A stretch of 64,000 nucleotides of DNA, from contig NZ_CVRB01000002.1 in NCBI RefSeq assembly GCF_001048695.1, positions 372,001 through 436,000 of the forward strand, in the 5' to 3' direction. A program made the translations under genes and the position numbers. Positions 24,773 through 33,312 of the stretch are shown piece after piece (position 1 is the first letter of the stretch; the number at the start of each line of letters is the position of its first letter). This stretch comes from Neobacillus massiliamazoniensis. Lineage in GTDB: Bacteria; Bacillota; Bacilli; Bacillales; Cytobacillaceae. Under the pieces are notes generated by a model. It was not told where the DNA came from. It saw only the letters and a list, made by a program, of their open reading frames with translations, and ran no database searches.

Positions 24773-25817
24773 TTTCACGACGGACAACGGGCACTACTTC
24801 CGTTGCCAAACGCTCGATGTTCTGAGCCACTTTTTTAAACGGCATACCGCCAATGTCCATTTGAGAGATAAATCGCTGATGCCCGAAAAGCTCGAATTGA
24901 TGAAGAATTTTTTCAATAATCTGCTGGGAGCTTCCAACAAACAATCCTGTTTCGGGAGCTGCCAACTTTTCAAAATCAGATCTAGATCGCTGACGATTGA
25001 GGTATCCCCAATAATTTGCATGATAAGGATAGAATTCTTCTTTAGCCTGCTGAGTCGTTTCTGCAATATAGGTGTGCCCTGTTACGCCCACCTTCAAAGC
25101 TTCAGAAGCATGACCAGCTTCATTTGCCTCCTGTCGGTAAAGGTCCACAAGCGGTTTAAAGTTTATCGGATTCCCTCCAAGGATTGCTATGACTAAGCCG
25201 GCCCCTAATCTCCCCGCTCTTGCTGCACTTTCCGGAGTACCGCCTACTCCAACCCAAATCGGAATATTACTTTGAATAGGCCGCGGTGCAATTTCGGCAT
25301 TTTTCAGCGGAGAACGAAAACGGCCATTCCAGGTAACCTTCTCTTGAGCATTCAATTTCAGAAAAAGTTCGATGTTCTCTTCAAACAACTCGTCATATTG
25401 TTTCACATCATATCCAAAAAGCGGGAACGATTCTATAAAAGCTCCGCGCCCCGCAATGATTTCAGCCCGACCGTTTGACAAGATGTCGAGTGTTGCAAAA
25501 TCCTCAAATAAACGGACCGGGTCCACTGTGTTTAATACGGTGGTGGCACTGGTAAGTTTGATTCGCTTAGTAACTTGTGAAATGGCGGACAACACAATTG
25601 GGGGTGCCGAAACGGCATAATCCAAACGGTGATGCTCCCCGACACCAAATACGTCCAATCCTGCTTGATCTGCCATTTTCGCTGCTTCGATAATTTCTTC
25701 CAGCCGTTGCCTTGTATTGATTGTTTTTCCGGTACGAGGATCTGGACCTAAATCTGCTAATGTATAGACCCCAATTTCCATACCTTTATGTTCATCTTGC
25801 GGATTCATCAAATTCAC
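24759..25817 (-). CDS. LLM class flavin-dependent oxidoreductase
   Basis: A 352-aa luciferase-like monooxygenase: MEIGVYTLADLGPDPRTG, AGLDVFGVGEHHRLDYAVSAPPIVLSAI split around residue 55, SNGRAEIIAGRGAFIESFPLFGYD, and IPIWVGVGGTPESAARAGRLG (FMN phosphate region). It is probably an FMN- or F420-type oxidoreductase, and in Bacillus an FMNH2-dependent monooxygenase is most likely. It starts 2 nt downstream of the CatE-like dioxygenase gene, so the two form an operon for breakdown or detoxification of an aromatic compound. Confidence 0.88.
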   Translation of the reverse strand: MNLMNPQDEHKGMEIGVYTLADLGPDPRTGKTINTRQRLEEIIEAAKMADQAGLDVFGVGEHHRLDYAVSAPPIVLSAISQVTKRIKLTSATTVLNTVDPVRLFEDFATLDILSNGRAEIIAGRGAFIESFPLFGYDVKQYDELFEENIELFLKLNAQEKVTWNGRFRSPLKNAEIAPRPIQSNIPIWVGVGGTPESAARAGRLGAGLVIAILGGNPINFKPLVDLYRQEANEAGHASEALKVGVTGHTYIAETTQQAKEEFYPYHANYWGYLNRQRSRSDFEKLAAPETGLFVGSSQQIIEKILHQFELFGHQRFISQMDIGGMPFKKVAQNIERLATEVVPVVRRETRGK

Positions 25818-25819
25818 CC

Positions 25820-26665
25820 CTATATTATTAATCGAATTTGATTTCCTGATGGGTCACTGGTTACGTAGTAATCTGCTTCTTTTCGTATAGGTGAACCTAA
25901 CTGTTGCAGCCGATTCAACGCGTTATCTCTTGATACCTGATCTGGGAAGACAATCGTGTACCAATGTAACCCGACACTATTTTCCGGAGGGGTAGTAGCT
26001 CCTGCCCCCTGCCAAGTATTGATTGCAATATGATGGTGATACCCTCCTGACGAAAGAAATTCAGCTTGAGGATAATAACTAACAATATCGAAGCCAAGTC
26101 CTTTTGTATAAAATTCCTCTGCTTTTTTCAAATCGGATACATGTAGGTGAATATGGCCCATAATCGTCCCAGCAGGCAATCCACTCCACTCTGCATCGCT
26201 TTCCGCTAGAATCCCTTCTCCATCGAGCTGCTCCGTGGCCATTTCAACTTTGCCATTTTTCCACTTCCACTCATTTGCTGGACGGTCCCAGTATACTTCA
26301 ATCCCATTTCCGTCCGGGTCGGTGATATACAGCGCCTCACTGACATAATGATCTGCTGCTCCTAGAGGGTAGCCCGTTTGAAGTAAATGCCGAAGAAAAA
26401 CAGATAAATCAGCACGAGTAGGCAGTAAAATAGCAAAATGATATAAGCCTGTCGTACGTCCTGCTTTTGGAATGACATCTTCAGGCTGCTCAAGCGTTAC
26501 TAACGCTGTTTTCCCGTTAGTCGTTAACACTGCTTTACGATCTGTTTTTTCTAAAACTTGAAATCCAATAATTTGTTGATAAAAAGCTAACGCATCATCC
26601 AAGTTTTTTACTTTAATATCAACCTCTCCGACATATACATTTGGTATTTCATGAAATTTCCCCAT
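25820..26665 (-). CDS. CatE-like extradiol dioxygenase (VOC family)
   Basis: A 281-aa protein with two VOC modules. The N-terminal half has the metal-less repeat (VDIKVKNLDDALAFYQQIIGFQVLEKTDRKAVL); the C-terminal half has HIHLHVSDL and GYHHHIAINTW, with the His and Glu pattern of Fe(II) extradiol enzymes. It matches Bacillus CatE (YfiE), catechol 2,3-dioxygenase, throughout. GAAGGGAAC supports ATG 26665 rather than the open codons before it. A 10-bp inverted repeat at 26733-26767 lies over its promoter. Confidence 0.86.
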   Translation of the reverse strand: MGKFHEIPNVYVGEVDIKVKNLDDALAFYQQIIGFQVLEKTDRKAVLTTNGKTALVTLEQPEDVIPKAGRTTGLYHFAILLPTRADLSVFLRHLLQTGYPLGAADHYVSEALYITDPDGNGIEVYWDRPANEWKWKNGKVEMATEQLDGEGILAESDAEWSGLPAGTIMGHIHLHVSDLKKAEEFYTKGLGFDIVSYYPQAEFLSSGGYHHHIAINTWQGAGATTPPENSVGLHWYTIVFPDQVSRDNALNRLQQLGSPIRKEADYYVTSDPSGNQIRLII

Positions 26666-26732
26666 TTTATTTGTTCCCTTCAATAGTTTATTCGTAACTG
26701 TTCTTTTTGTTAGCATTGGATTGACTTAGAAT

Positions 26733-26767
26733 TTATCTTGAATTAAATATATTTTATTTCAAGATAA
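26733..26767 (-). promoter_or_regulatory. inverted-repeat operator upstream of the catE-like operon
   Basis: TTATCTTGAA and TTCAAGATAA are perfect 10-bp inverted repeats 15 nt apart. On the minus strand the two arms cover TTGAAA (-35 like) and GATAAA (-10 like) about 17-19 nt apart, so a bound protein would block the promoter. The half-site ATCTTGAA resembles those of MhqR/YodB-type quinone-sensing repressors that control catE-type genes in Bacillus. Confidence 0.55.
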
Positions 26768-26922
26768 TCAGATTGTAAATACTTTTTATTAGAAAACCTA
26801 TGTTAAGATGATTAAAAAGACAATTTTTCAACTATTCTAGTATTGTCATCACGATTCTTGATATAATCACAAAATAGAAATAGAGCTATTCGACAATCGA
26901 CCTCACTGTAGAAAGGAAATTG

Positions 26923-28107
26923 ATGATGATTGAAACTTGGATCATACTTTTGGCCATTGCGGTCGGAGTGGCTTTCATCGCTGAAAAAATAAAGCAGCCA
27001 TACCCGACCCTCCTTGTCCTAGCGGGGCTTATCATTGGATTGCTGCCGATTCGAATTTTAGATGATGTTAAGCATTACGCTACCAGCGATACCGTTTTTC
27101 AAACTGCCATTATCACTATCTTTTTAGCAGCATTACTTGGAGATGCCACACTCAAATTGCCATTCGGAGAGCTACGAGAGAACAAAAAGCCAATCTTATG
27201 GCTATCACTAGGGGGCACTTTTCTTACGTTTATATTTGTTGCCACTTGTTCTTTCTTCTTTTTACATCTAACACTTCAAGAATCACTCATCTTTGGTTCA
27301 GTCATGGCAGCGACCGATCCCATTTCGGTTCTTACTATTTTTAAATCCATGAAGTTAAACAAACGCTTATCTATTATCGTGGAAGGAGAAAGCTTAGGAA
27401 ACGACGGGGTCGCAGTAGTTCTTTTTAAGATTGCCCTTGTGACCACTGTTTTATCGACTACTGGAGCACTTCATGGTTTTATCGAATTCCTAAGAGTCGT
27501 TTTAGGTGGACTACTAGTCGGTGCCATCTTTGGGTTTGCTGCTTCACGAATAACAAGCTGGATCGATCAGCATTTAATCGAAATCGGGTTGTCGATTGTT
27601 CTTTTTTACAGTGCATACCAACTTGCAGAACACTTTCATTTTTCAGGTGTTATTTCAGTAGGTACTGCTGGATTGATTTTTGGTAATTATGGAAAAAGAA
27701 TTGGAATGTCGGAACAAACACTTCGTGAAATGGATTCTTTTTGGGAAGCCATCGCCTTTCTTGCCAATGCCTTGATTTTTTTCATGGTTGGATTAGAGGT
27801 AGCGCGAATTGGATTTGAAGGAAAATGGGGAGTTGTTTTAGGAAGTATTGTCATTGTGGTTCTTTCACGGATAATTGCCGTGTTTGCCAGCTTAACTTTC
27901 GATAAAACCATTCCGTTTTCTTGGAAAAGCGTCATTGGCTGGGGAGGACTAAAAGGCTCTTTATCGGTTGCCCTCATCCTATCGATCTCACCCGATTTCC
28001 AAGGAAAAGATTTATTATTAGCAATGACCTTTACCAATGTTTTGTTTTCTTTGCTTGTACAGGGGACGACGATTAAATTATTAGTTAATTGGCTAAAAAT
28101 CAAATAG
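26923..28107 (+). CDS. Na+/H+ antiporter, CPA1/NhaP type
   Basis: A 394-aa protein with 11-12 membrane helices. The CPA1 motifs are GSVMAATDPISVLTIFK (ion-binding Asp in ATDP) and IIVEGESLGNDGVAVVLFK (second conserved Asp). There is no long cytosolic C-terminal domain, so it is the short type. It exchanges external H+ for internal Na+ or K+. TTG 26920, ATG 26923 and ATG 26926 are all in frame after GAAAGG; ATG 26923 is used. It is divergent from the catE-like operon and has its own terminator. Confidence 0.88.
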   Translation: MMIETWIILLAIAVGVAFIAEKIKQPYPTLLVLAGLIIGLLPIRILDDVKHYATSDTVFQTAIITIFLAALLGDATLKLPFGELRENKKPILWLSLGGTFLTFIFVATCSFFFLHLTLQESLIFGSVMAATDPISVLTIFKSMKLNKRLSIIVEGESLGNDGVAVVLFKIALVTTVLSTTGALHGFIEFLRVVLGGLLVGAIFGFAASRITSWIDQHLIEIGLSIVLFYSAYQLAEHFHFSGVISVGTAGLIFGNYGKRIGMSEQTLREMDSFWEAIAFLANALIFFMVGLEVARIGFEGKWGVVLGSIVIVVLSRIIAVFASLTFDKTIPFSWKSVIGWGGLKGSLSVALILSISPDFQGKDLLLAMTFTNVLFSLLVQGTTIKLLVNWLKIK

Positions 28108-28121
28108 TGATCCACCGATTC

Positions 28122-28160
28122 CGGTCGCTTAACAATCTCTCTTAGCGACCATTTTTTTTT
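28122..28160 (+). terminator. terminator of the antiporter gene
   Basis: GGTCGCT and AGCGACC form a 7-bp stem followed by nine T. Its CGGTCGCTTA arm equals the hairpin arm of array A at 7.6-8.0 kb, so this is a single-copy relative of that repeat. Confidence 0.8.
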
Positions 28161-28188
28161 TGCAAAACGGGCGTTGATCATCTGTTTT

Positions 28189-28271
28189 ATTTGCGAAACT
28201 ACAGTTTCATTTGCGAAAAATACAGTTTCATTTGCGAAAACATCGGTTTCATTTGCGAAAATATCGGATTG
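28189..28271. repeat. tandem array D1: four 20-21 bp units
   Basis: ATTTGCGAAA recurs at 28189, 28209, 28230 and 28251 (periods 20, 21, 21), with CAGTTTC or CGGTTTC tails. It lies between the antiporter terminator and the promoter of the FMN reductase gene. The same word at the same period occurs at 35346-35466. Confidence 0.85.
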
Positions 28272-28281
28272 ATTCAATCGC

Positions 28282-28328
28282 TTGACAAAATTTATTAAGA
28301 ATAATATCATTATCTCGAATTAAGCATA
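28282..28328 (+). promoter_or_regulatory. sigma-A promoter with overlapping quinone-repressor-like operator
   Basis: TTGACA at 28282 and TATCAT at 28305 are 17 nt apart. Directly after lies TATCTCGAATTAAGCATA, which resembles the MhqR box (TATCTCGAA and its inverted half); a repressor there would cover the start of transcription of the FMN reductase gene. This fits FMN reductases of the azoreductase/quinone regulon. Confidence 0.6.
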
Positions 28329-28434
28329 TATTAATTAAAGATACTTGAATTTTTAATATATACATCTTAAGGCGGTGTAGAAATTGGGTTTTTTAGGAAG
28401 AATATTTAAAGGTTCAACTAAGGAGGAAGAAAAC

Positions 28435-28983
28435 ATGACAAACTCAAAATTAAAAATAGGTATTATTTTAGGAAGCACACGACAAGGACGCGTTAGTCCA
28501 CAAGTTGGCCAATGGGTAAAAGGCATTGCAGATAAACGCGAAGATGCAGAATATGAAATCGTCGATATCGCAGACTTCAAATTGCCATTTTTAGGGGAAG
28601 GCACAGGCCAAGAGCCTGGGCTACAAGCTTGGAACGAAAAACTTGCAAGCCTAGATGGCTTCGTATTCATTGTTCAAGAATACAACCACAGCATCACAGG
28701 TGCTCTAAAAAATGCTCTTGATTCAGCACGTGAAGCATGGAACAATAAGGCAGCGGGTATCGTTAGCTATGGTTCAACAGGCGGTGCCCGTGCAGCAGAA
28801 CATTTACGTGGAATTTTAGGAGAATTAAAGGTAGCGGATGTTCGCACACATCCAACATTGTCCTTATTTACAGATTTCGAAAACTACAGTGTGTTCAAAC
28901 CAGCTGAATTGCATCTTACAAATATGAATGCAATGCTTGATGAAGTAATTGCTTGGAGCGGCGCATTAAAAACGATACGATAA
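28435..28983 (+). CDS. NADPH-dependent FMN reductase
   Basis: A 182-aa flavodoxin-fold protein: IGIILGSTRQGRVSPQVGQW (FMN phosphate loop), VQEYNHSITGALKNALD and GIVSYGSTGGARAAEHLR. This is the NADPH:FMN reductase/azoreductase family, reducing FMN, azo dyes or quinones in the cytosol. AAGGAGGAAG supports ATG 28435. A TTG at 28384, in frame and itself preceded by AAGGCGG, would add 17 residues (MGFLGRIFKGSTKEEEN), so two start sites are possible. Its operator-like sequence links it to the catE-like operon. Confidence 0.87.
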   Translation: MTNSKLKIGIILGSTRQGRVSPQVGQWVKGIADKREDAEYEIVDIADFKLPFLGEGTGQEPGLQAWNEKLASLDGFVFIVQEYNHSITGALKNALDSAREAWNNKAAGIVSYGSTGGARAAEHLRGILGELKVADVRTHPTLSLFTDFENYSVFKPAELHLTNMNAMLDEVIAWSGALKTIR

Positions 28984-29072
28984 ACTCACAAATAAAAGAA
29001 TAATAAACATAGAAAACAGTTCTTTCATGAGGTGCCCTTTAAAAAAGGGCAATCTATTTGAAGCAGTTAACA

Positions 29073-29110
29073 AAATGGGAAAAGAGTCTCAGCTCTTTTC
29101 CCATTTATTT
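29073..29110. terminator. terminator of the FMN reductase gene
   Basis: AAATGGGAAAAGAG and CTCTTTTCCCATTT form a 14-bp perfect stem followed by ATTT. A smaller GCCCTTT/AAAGGGC hairpin lies 40 nt before it. Confidence 0.8.
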
Positions 29111-29159
29111 CTGCTTGCAGTCTATGTAAGATCTTCAATGAATCTGCTTCAAAAGTCAG

Positions 29160-29360
29160 CTATTTTGTTTGTTGTTCTGATTTTGCTGCCTCTGCTATAT
29201 TTTCTTTTTCATCTTCTACCAGTTCTTTTGTTGAATTCTTAAATTCTTTTAATGATTGGCCTACTGCCCGTCCTATTTCTGGCAGCTTCTTTGGTCCGAA
29301 TATTATAAGGGCAAGAACTAAAATTAAAATTAAACCTGGCATTCCAATATTGGATAACAT
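29160..29360 (-). CDS. tatA: Sec-independent translocase protein TatA
   Basis: A 66-aa protein: a short N-terminal membrane helix ([15 protein letters not shown]), the [20 protein letters not shown] hinge and amphipathic helix, and an acidic tail. This is the TatA pattern with FGPKKLPE intact. AAAGGAGTG supports ATG 29360. No tatC is in the window, so the pore protein must be encoded elsewhere. The gene follows the ferredoxin gene by 20 nt, implying that the two are coexpressed and perhaps that the ferredoxin's redox partner is a Tat substrate. Confidence 0.9.
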   Translation of the reverse strand: MLSNIGMPGLILILVLALIIFGPKKLPEIGRAVGQSLKEFKNSTKELVEDEKENIAEAAKSEQQTK

Positions 29361-29380
29361 ACTTATACACTCCTTTAAAT

Positions 29381-30289
29381 TTACGATATGTATGGGGAAA
29401 GAAATCCGTTGGTGCATGTAGTACATTTTTCTCCATAATCATGAAATGAATCATATACTTGATTACAAATGCTGCATTTCCTTTTATAAATAGGATAATG
29501 AATATCCTGAACCTTTGATATTTTCTCTTCTAAAGAAATAGCTTTTTCCGGGCAGATTTCTACACATAGCCGGCAAGATGAGCAAGCCTGTGCAGCAATC
29601 GAAAAGCTGGAGTCAGTGATATTTAGACATTTTTTTTCGCAAAGAACCTCACAAGCTTTACATAACGTACATTTGTCTGGATTTAAAGTTATTTTTGTAA
29701 ATTGATAATCTGGATAGTATTTTGCTACATCTAAATCTTTATGATTAAAGCGCCATTTTGCCGGGGCAAATTGTTTCACTAAAGTTTGGCTTTCCTTTTT
29801 CCATTGAGTAAAGAGTTCTCTTCGGGAATAAACTTCTTCTGTTTTTTCAAAAGCTTTATCGGAAACGTTAAAAGAATCTTCACCTAGTTGATGAAGTATT
29901 GAGTTTGCTTCCTTAATTACTTGCTGCCAAGATTCCGTCAGTGAAGAATCTTCACCAATTATTTCGCTTACACCTTTTTTGTAAAGAACTAGCATTTCCT
30001 TAACGGTAGGTAAATGTTCTCCTGTAACCAAAAGTTTATTTTGAATCACAGTTCTTTTTGGAAAAATACCTGCTACTGCTTGAACTGGGCAAGCTGCAAT
30101 ACAAATTCCACACTCGACACACTTATCATTTTTAATAAAGGGTCTATTATTCACACTTGTGATAGCATCATGCTCACAAGCATCAAAACAGCTTTGACAA
30201 GTAGAACGAGGACTCTTATACCGAGTACAAGATGTCAATACTTCATATTCATAATCAAGACTCTCTACCCATTTATCCAAAAAGCCCAT
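29381..30289 (-). CDS. multi-cluster 4Fe-4S ferredoxin-like protein
   Basis: A 302-aa protein with four likely [4Fe-4S] sites: [13 protein letters not shown] with a distant Cys, [31 protein letters not shown] and [16 protein letters not shown]; a C-terminal CSIC...CTTC pair resembles a zinc ribbon. A helical insert (residues 95-190) contains SRRELFTQW, a twin-Arg pair that is internal and not followed by a hydrophobic stretch, so it is no export signal. It is an electron carrier or adaptor in the cytosol. ATG 30289 follows ATGAGGTGG. It lies 230 nt downstream of the sensor kinase, and tatA follows. Confidence 0.83.
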   Translation of the reverse strand: MGFLDKWVESLDYEYEVLTSCTRYKSPRSTCQSCFDACEHDAITSVNNRPFIKNDKCVECGICIAACPVQAVAGIFPKRTVIQNKLLVTGEHLPTVKEMLVLYKKGVSEIIGEDSSLTESWQQVIKEANSILHQLGEDSFNVSDKAFEKTEEVYSRRELFTQWKKESQTLVKQFAPAKWRFNHKDLDVAKYYPDYQFTKITLNPDKCTLCKACEVLCEKKCLNITDSSFSIAAQACSSCRLCVEICPEKAISLEEKISKVQDIHYPIYKRKCSICNQVYDSFHDYGEKCTTCTNGFLSPYIS

Positions 30290-30519
30290 CCATTCCACCT
30301 CATTTAAGATTATTATCTTGATATAATTGACTTTCTTTTTGAAAAGTGATCATTAAATAGCTCCAAATTCATGCCATTCGCAGCCTTCCAGGTTTCCCTG
30401 ATATCACGATAACCTGTCCTTCCATCATCTTTTATCCTTTAAAACCAAAAAAGCGTTTTTTCTTAAGATCTTAATAATCTTTTTTACCCTTCAGTTATCC
30501 AAGTTATGTCCTCTAAAAA

Positions 30520-31767
30520 CTAAAAATTATTTTTAAGAGGGAGGCTGACAAGAACATGGGTCCCTTCTCCTTCTTTGCTCGTCACCCTTATTTTTCCTGA
30601 ATGGGATTCTACAATCCATCTAGCAATCGATAGCCCTAACCCAGATCCTTCTAAATGGCGGGTTCTAGATTTATCCCCACGGTAATACCGATCAAAAATA
30701 TAGGGAAGATCGGCCTTGGGTATGCCTATCCCTGTGTCAAAAATATCGATGATCGCACGGGAATTTTTTATACTGCTATTAATTGAAATAGATCCATTTT
30801 CCTTTGTGTATTTGAGGGCATTGTCTAAAAGAATAACAAACAGCTGCTTTAACCTCTCTTTATCCCCTACCATTTTTATGGAGTGAATATCAGCAGTTAG
30901 TTGGATATTTTTAAGAAACGCGAGCGCTTGAAAATCCTTCTCCACTTGATGGAGGATGACATCTAACTGGATGGGCTCATATATCAATTGCAGTTGATCT
31001 GAATCCGAGCGAGCTAATGTTAATAAATCAGTAGTCATTTTTGACATGTAATGAATTTCTTGAATAGCTTGATGAATGGTTTCACTCTCCTGTTCAACGC
31101 TATGATCAGGATGGCGAAACAAGTGTTCAAGATTCAGCTTCATCACAGAGAGTGGTGTGCGCAATTCATGTGAGGCATCTGCGACAAATTGCTGCTGCTT
31201 CTCCCATGACAATTTAATGGGTATTAATGCCTTATTGGCAAGGTAAATTCCCGCAATGATGGCGATAAACACACTTAATAATGAGCCAAAACCGATGATC
31301 ATCAATAGATGAGATAACATTTCATTTTCGTGCTTTAGGTTGTAGATAATTTGGATCGTCTGAACAGGTGCATACTGCTTTGCCTTTGATACAGATAGAT
31401 TTATATAGCGAAAGGACTCTCCCCCGATGGTCGTTGATTGAAGCCCTTCCTTCTTAACTAAATGCGAAAAACTTTGCGAATCGCGATGGGAAACCGAATT
31501 TTTGGGGATTACTTGGGATAGCTTATTATCCTTATCATATAGTATATAAACAAGCCGATGATTCTCTTCCTTCTCCGGGCTTAATTCCGTTCCTATCTTC
31601 TCCTTTTCGTGGAGGAGATGAGTTTGCTTTTCTAAAATGGTTTGGTCAACTTGGTGATACAAACTATATTGCATATAAAAATAAACCATGGCCCCAAAGG
31701 CATTTTGGAGGATAAAAAACACAAGAGCATTGAGGAAAACAAGCCGGCGTTTCGTCTTTTTAAACAT
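30520..31767 (-). CDS. sensor histidine kinase
   Basis: A 415-aa kinase with membrane helices at about residues 9-31 and 153-177, and an extracytoplasmic sensor between them (residues 32-150). The H-box is DASHELRTPL with His200, the N-box LLDNALKYT, G1 DTGIGIP, F-box IFDRYYRGDKS and G2 GSGLGLSIA, so it is complete. There is no clear HAMP domain beyond a short linker. It lies 9 nt after the response regulator gene, and both are in line with the flavinylation genes upstream, so it probably senses an envelope redox or flavin-linked signal (inference). Confidence 0.9.
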   Translation of the reverse strand: MFKKTKRRLVFLNALVFFILQNAFGAMVYFYMQYSLYHQVDQTILEKQTHLLHEKEKIGTELSPEKEENHRLVYILYDKDNKLSQVIPKNSVSHRDSQSFSHLVKKEGLQSTTIGGESFRYINLSVSKAKQYAPVQTIQIIYNLKHENEMLSHLLMIIGFGSLLSVFIAIIAGIYLANKALIPIKLSWEKQQQFVADASHELRTPLSVMKLNLEHLFRHPDHSVEQESETIHQAIQEIHYMSKMTTDLLTLARSDSDQLQLIYEPIQLDVILHQVEKDFQALAFLKNIQLTADIHSIKMVGDKERLKQLFVILLDNALKYTKENGSISINSSIKNSRAIIDIFDTGIGIPKADLPYIFDRYYRGDKSRTRHLEGSGLGLSIARWIVESHSGKIRVTSKEGEGTHVLVSLPLKNNF

Positions 31768-31776
31768 ATCTTTTAC

Positions 31777-32448
31777 CTACTCCTTCAACATATATCCTAC
31801 ACCACGGACGGTTCGAATCAGATGGTCATAGTTAAAAGAAGCAAGTTTTTTTCGTAAATAATGGATGTAAAGATCTACAATAGCATCTGTCGTTTCCGAG
31901 TCAATTCCCCAAACTCTTTGAAAAATTTGTTCTCTCGTTAAAATTTGCTCCTTATTTTGAATCAAATAAAAGAGTAATTCATATTCTTTTATCGTCAATT
32001 TTAAACCCTGATGGTTAATAAATCCCTCATGCTGATGGGTGTCTAAGATAATAGGACCATAGCTTATTTTCCCTTCAACCCCTATTTTACCTGCTCGTCG
32101 AAGCAAAGACCGAACTCTTGCTAGCAGCTCTTGTGCCGCAAAGGGCTTCACAATATAATCATCCGCCCCTATGTCTAACCCCTGCACTTTATCCTCCATC
32201 AGATCCTTCGCTGTAAGAAACAATGTAGGCGTTTGATAGCCTTCTCTTCGTAACTTTCGAAGCAAAGAAAACCCATCCATTTTCGGCAGCATAACATCAA
32301 GGGTGATCAAATCGTATTCCCCTGATGTGGCCATGAAATAGCCTTCTTCCCCATCTTCCGCTTGGTCAACCTCGTATTCTTCTTCCTCCAATATTCTGGA
32401 AATAATTTTTCTTAATGGTAAATCATCTTCTACGACCAATACACGCAT
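31777..32448 (-). CDS. OmpR/PhoB family response regulator
   Basis: A 223-aa regulator starting MRVLVVEDD, with phosphoacceptor Asp51 in LITLDVMLPKMDG, Lys in IVKPF, and a C-terminal winged helix (LTIKEYELLFYLIQNKEQILTREQIF, RTVRGVGYML). ATG 32448 fits the family; a TTG four codons earlier overlaps the GGGAG site. It forms a pair with the kinase and follows the RnfD-like gene by 30 nt. It likely regulates the FMN-binding/ApbE/RnfD genes. Confidence 0.92.
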   Translation of the reverse strand: MRVLVVEDDLPLRKIISRILEEEEYEVDQAEDGEEGYFMATSGEYDLITLDVMLPKMDGFSLLRKLRREGYQTPTLFLTAKDLMEDKVQGLDIGADDYIVKPFAAQELLARVRSLLRRAGKIGVEGKISYGPIILDTHQHEGFINHQGLKLTIKEYELLFYLIQNKEQILTREQIFQRVWGIDSETTDAIVDLYIHYLRKKLASFNYDHLIRTVRGVGYMLKE

Positions 32449-32478
32449 GATTGTCGCCAACTCCCTATTGACATTTAC

Positions 32479-33312
32479 TTAATTAGACATTTTACCATAT
32501 CTTTGTGTTCGTGATACACCTTGCTTAAGCGAAGATGCTTTTGAAGTGGAGCGTTTATTGAGATAGGTATATAGGTTTCCAGCCAATAACCCAACAAATA
32601 AATAGGTTAGTCCGCCGAAAATTCCATAAATAACGATTGACGTAACCGCCGTGAGAATGCCAAAAATGACTTGATTCTTAACTTTAGCCGGTGAAGTCGG
32701 TGGATCGGTAAGCATAAAAAAGCCAAAAAATAGAGTCGCATTAATAAATGGCGGCCTCAATGCGTCAGCAGCATTACCGATGTTGAAATAACCCATGAAA
32801 AATAATAAAACAAAAAAGATCCCCAAAAACGATAAAACTTGAGGGTATTTATTCACTCGTTCGGTTACGATGTATCCGCCGATCAAGAGAAATAGAATCG
32901 TCCACGAAGATAGGTCCCCAAAAGCTCCCCACCAGCTTTGCCCAGATTGAAAAACAAAGACCGATAGAAGTAAGCCAAAGGCGGCAGGATTAAATATCGG
33001 TTTCTTTTTGTAGACAAAAAGATGCTTAGACAAGATGGCGATTGCTGCCGTTCCGGCCACGATAATCTTTGGAGTTGTGACACTCAAAATGAGAGAAATG
33101 ATTAATCCCGTAATAACAATTCCATCCTTACTGCTTTTTCGATTAGTAACCATGCAATAAATGAAATCTACAGCTAATGATACTGCAACAGCGATGGTAC
33201 TATTCATTATACCCATCATATTTTTTGTTCCTATGGAAGCGATTATTAGATAAAAAACCATGGCAATGGTGACATAGCTTTTAGGTGTTTTGATCCATTT
33301 TTTTGCTGACAA
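32479..33312 (-). CDS. RnfD/NqrB-like membrane electron-transfer subunit
   Basis: A 277-aa protein with about nine membrane helices and the RnfD/NqrB block FFMLTDPPTSP. It is shorter than full RnfD (about 350 aa), and I see no SGAT flavin-attachment motif in it, so the covalent flavin is probably only on the partner protein. The RnfD type passes electrons across the membrane via flavin. TTG 33312 directly follows the apbE stop and uses TAGGAGG inside the apbE end, so translation is coupled. Confidence 0.8.
   Translation of the reverse strand: MSAKKWIKTPKSYVTIAMVFYLIIASIGTKNMMGIMNSTIAVAVSLAVDFIYCMVTNRKSSKDGIVITGLIISLILSVTTPKIIVAGTAAIAILSKHLFVYKKKPIFNPAAFGLLLSVFVFQSGQSWWGAFGDLSSWTILFLLIGGYIVTERVNKYPQVLSFLGIFFVLLFFMGYFNIGNAADALRPPFINATLFFGFFMLTDPPTSPAKVKNQVIFGILTAVTSIVIYGIFGGLTYLFVGLLAGNLYTYLNKRSTSKASSLKQGVSRTQRYGKMSN

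Noticed and set aside
27687..28310. Long minus-strand open frame with FANET repeats
   Set aside because: It is the reverse of the antiporter gene plus the 21-bp repeat array; the repeated peptide comes from the DNA repeat and there is no ribosome site.
29027..29242. 71-codon ORF after the FMN reductase gene
   Set aside because: It is made of the terminator hairpins and the reverse of tatA.
29780..29830. Twin-arginine export signal in the ferredoxin-like protein
   Set aside because: SRRELFTQW is internal (middle of the protein) and not followed by a hydrophobic segment, so it is not a Tat signal despite the neighbouring tatA.
30455..30490. Terminator of the sensor kinase gene
   Set aside because: TTAAGATCTTAA is a palindrome between T tracts, but the stem is AT-only apart from two pairs, so termination cannot be claimed.
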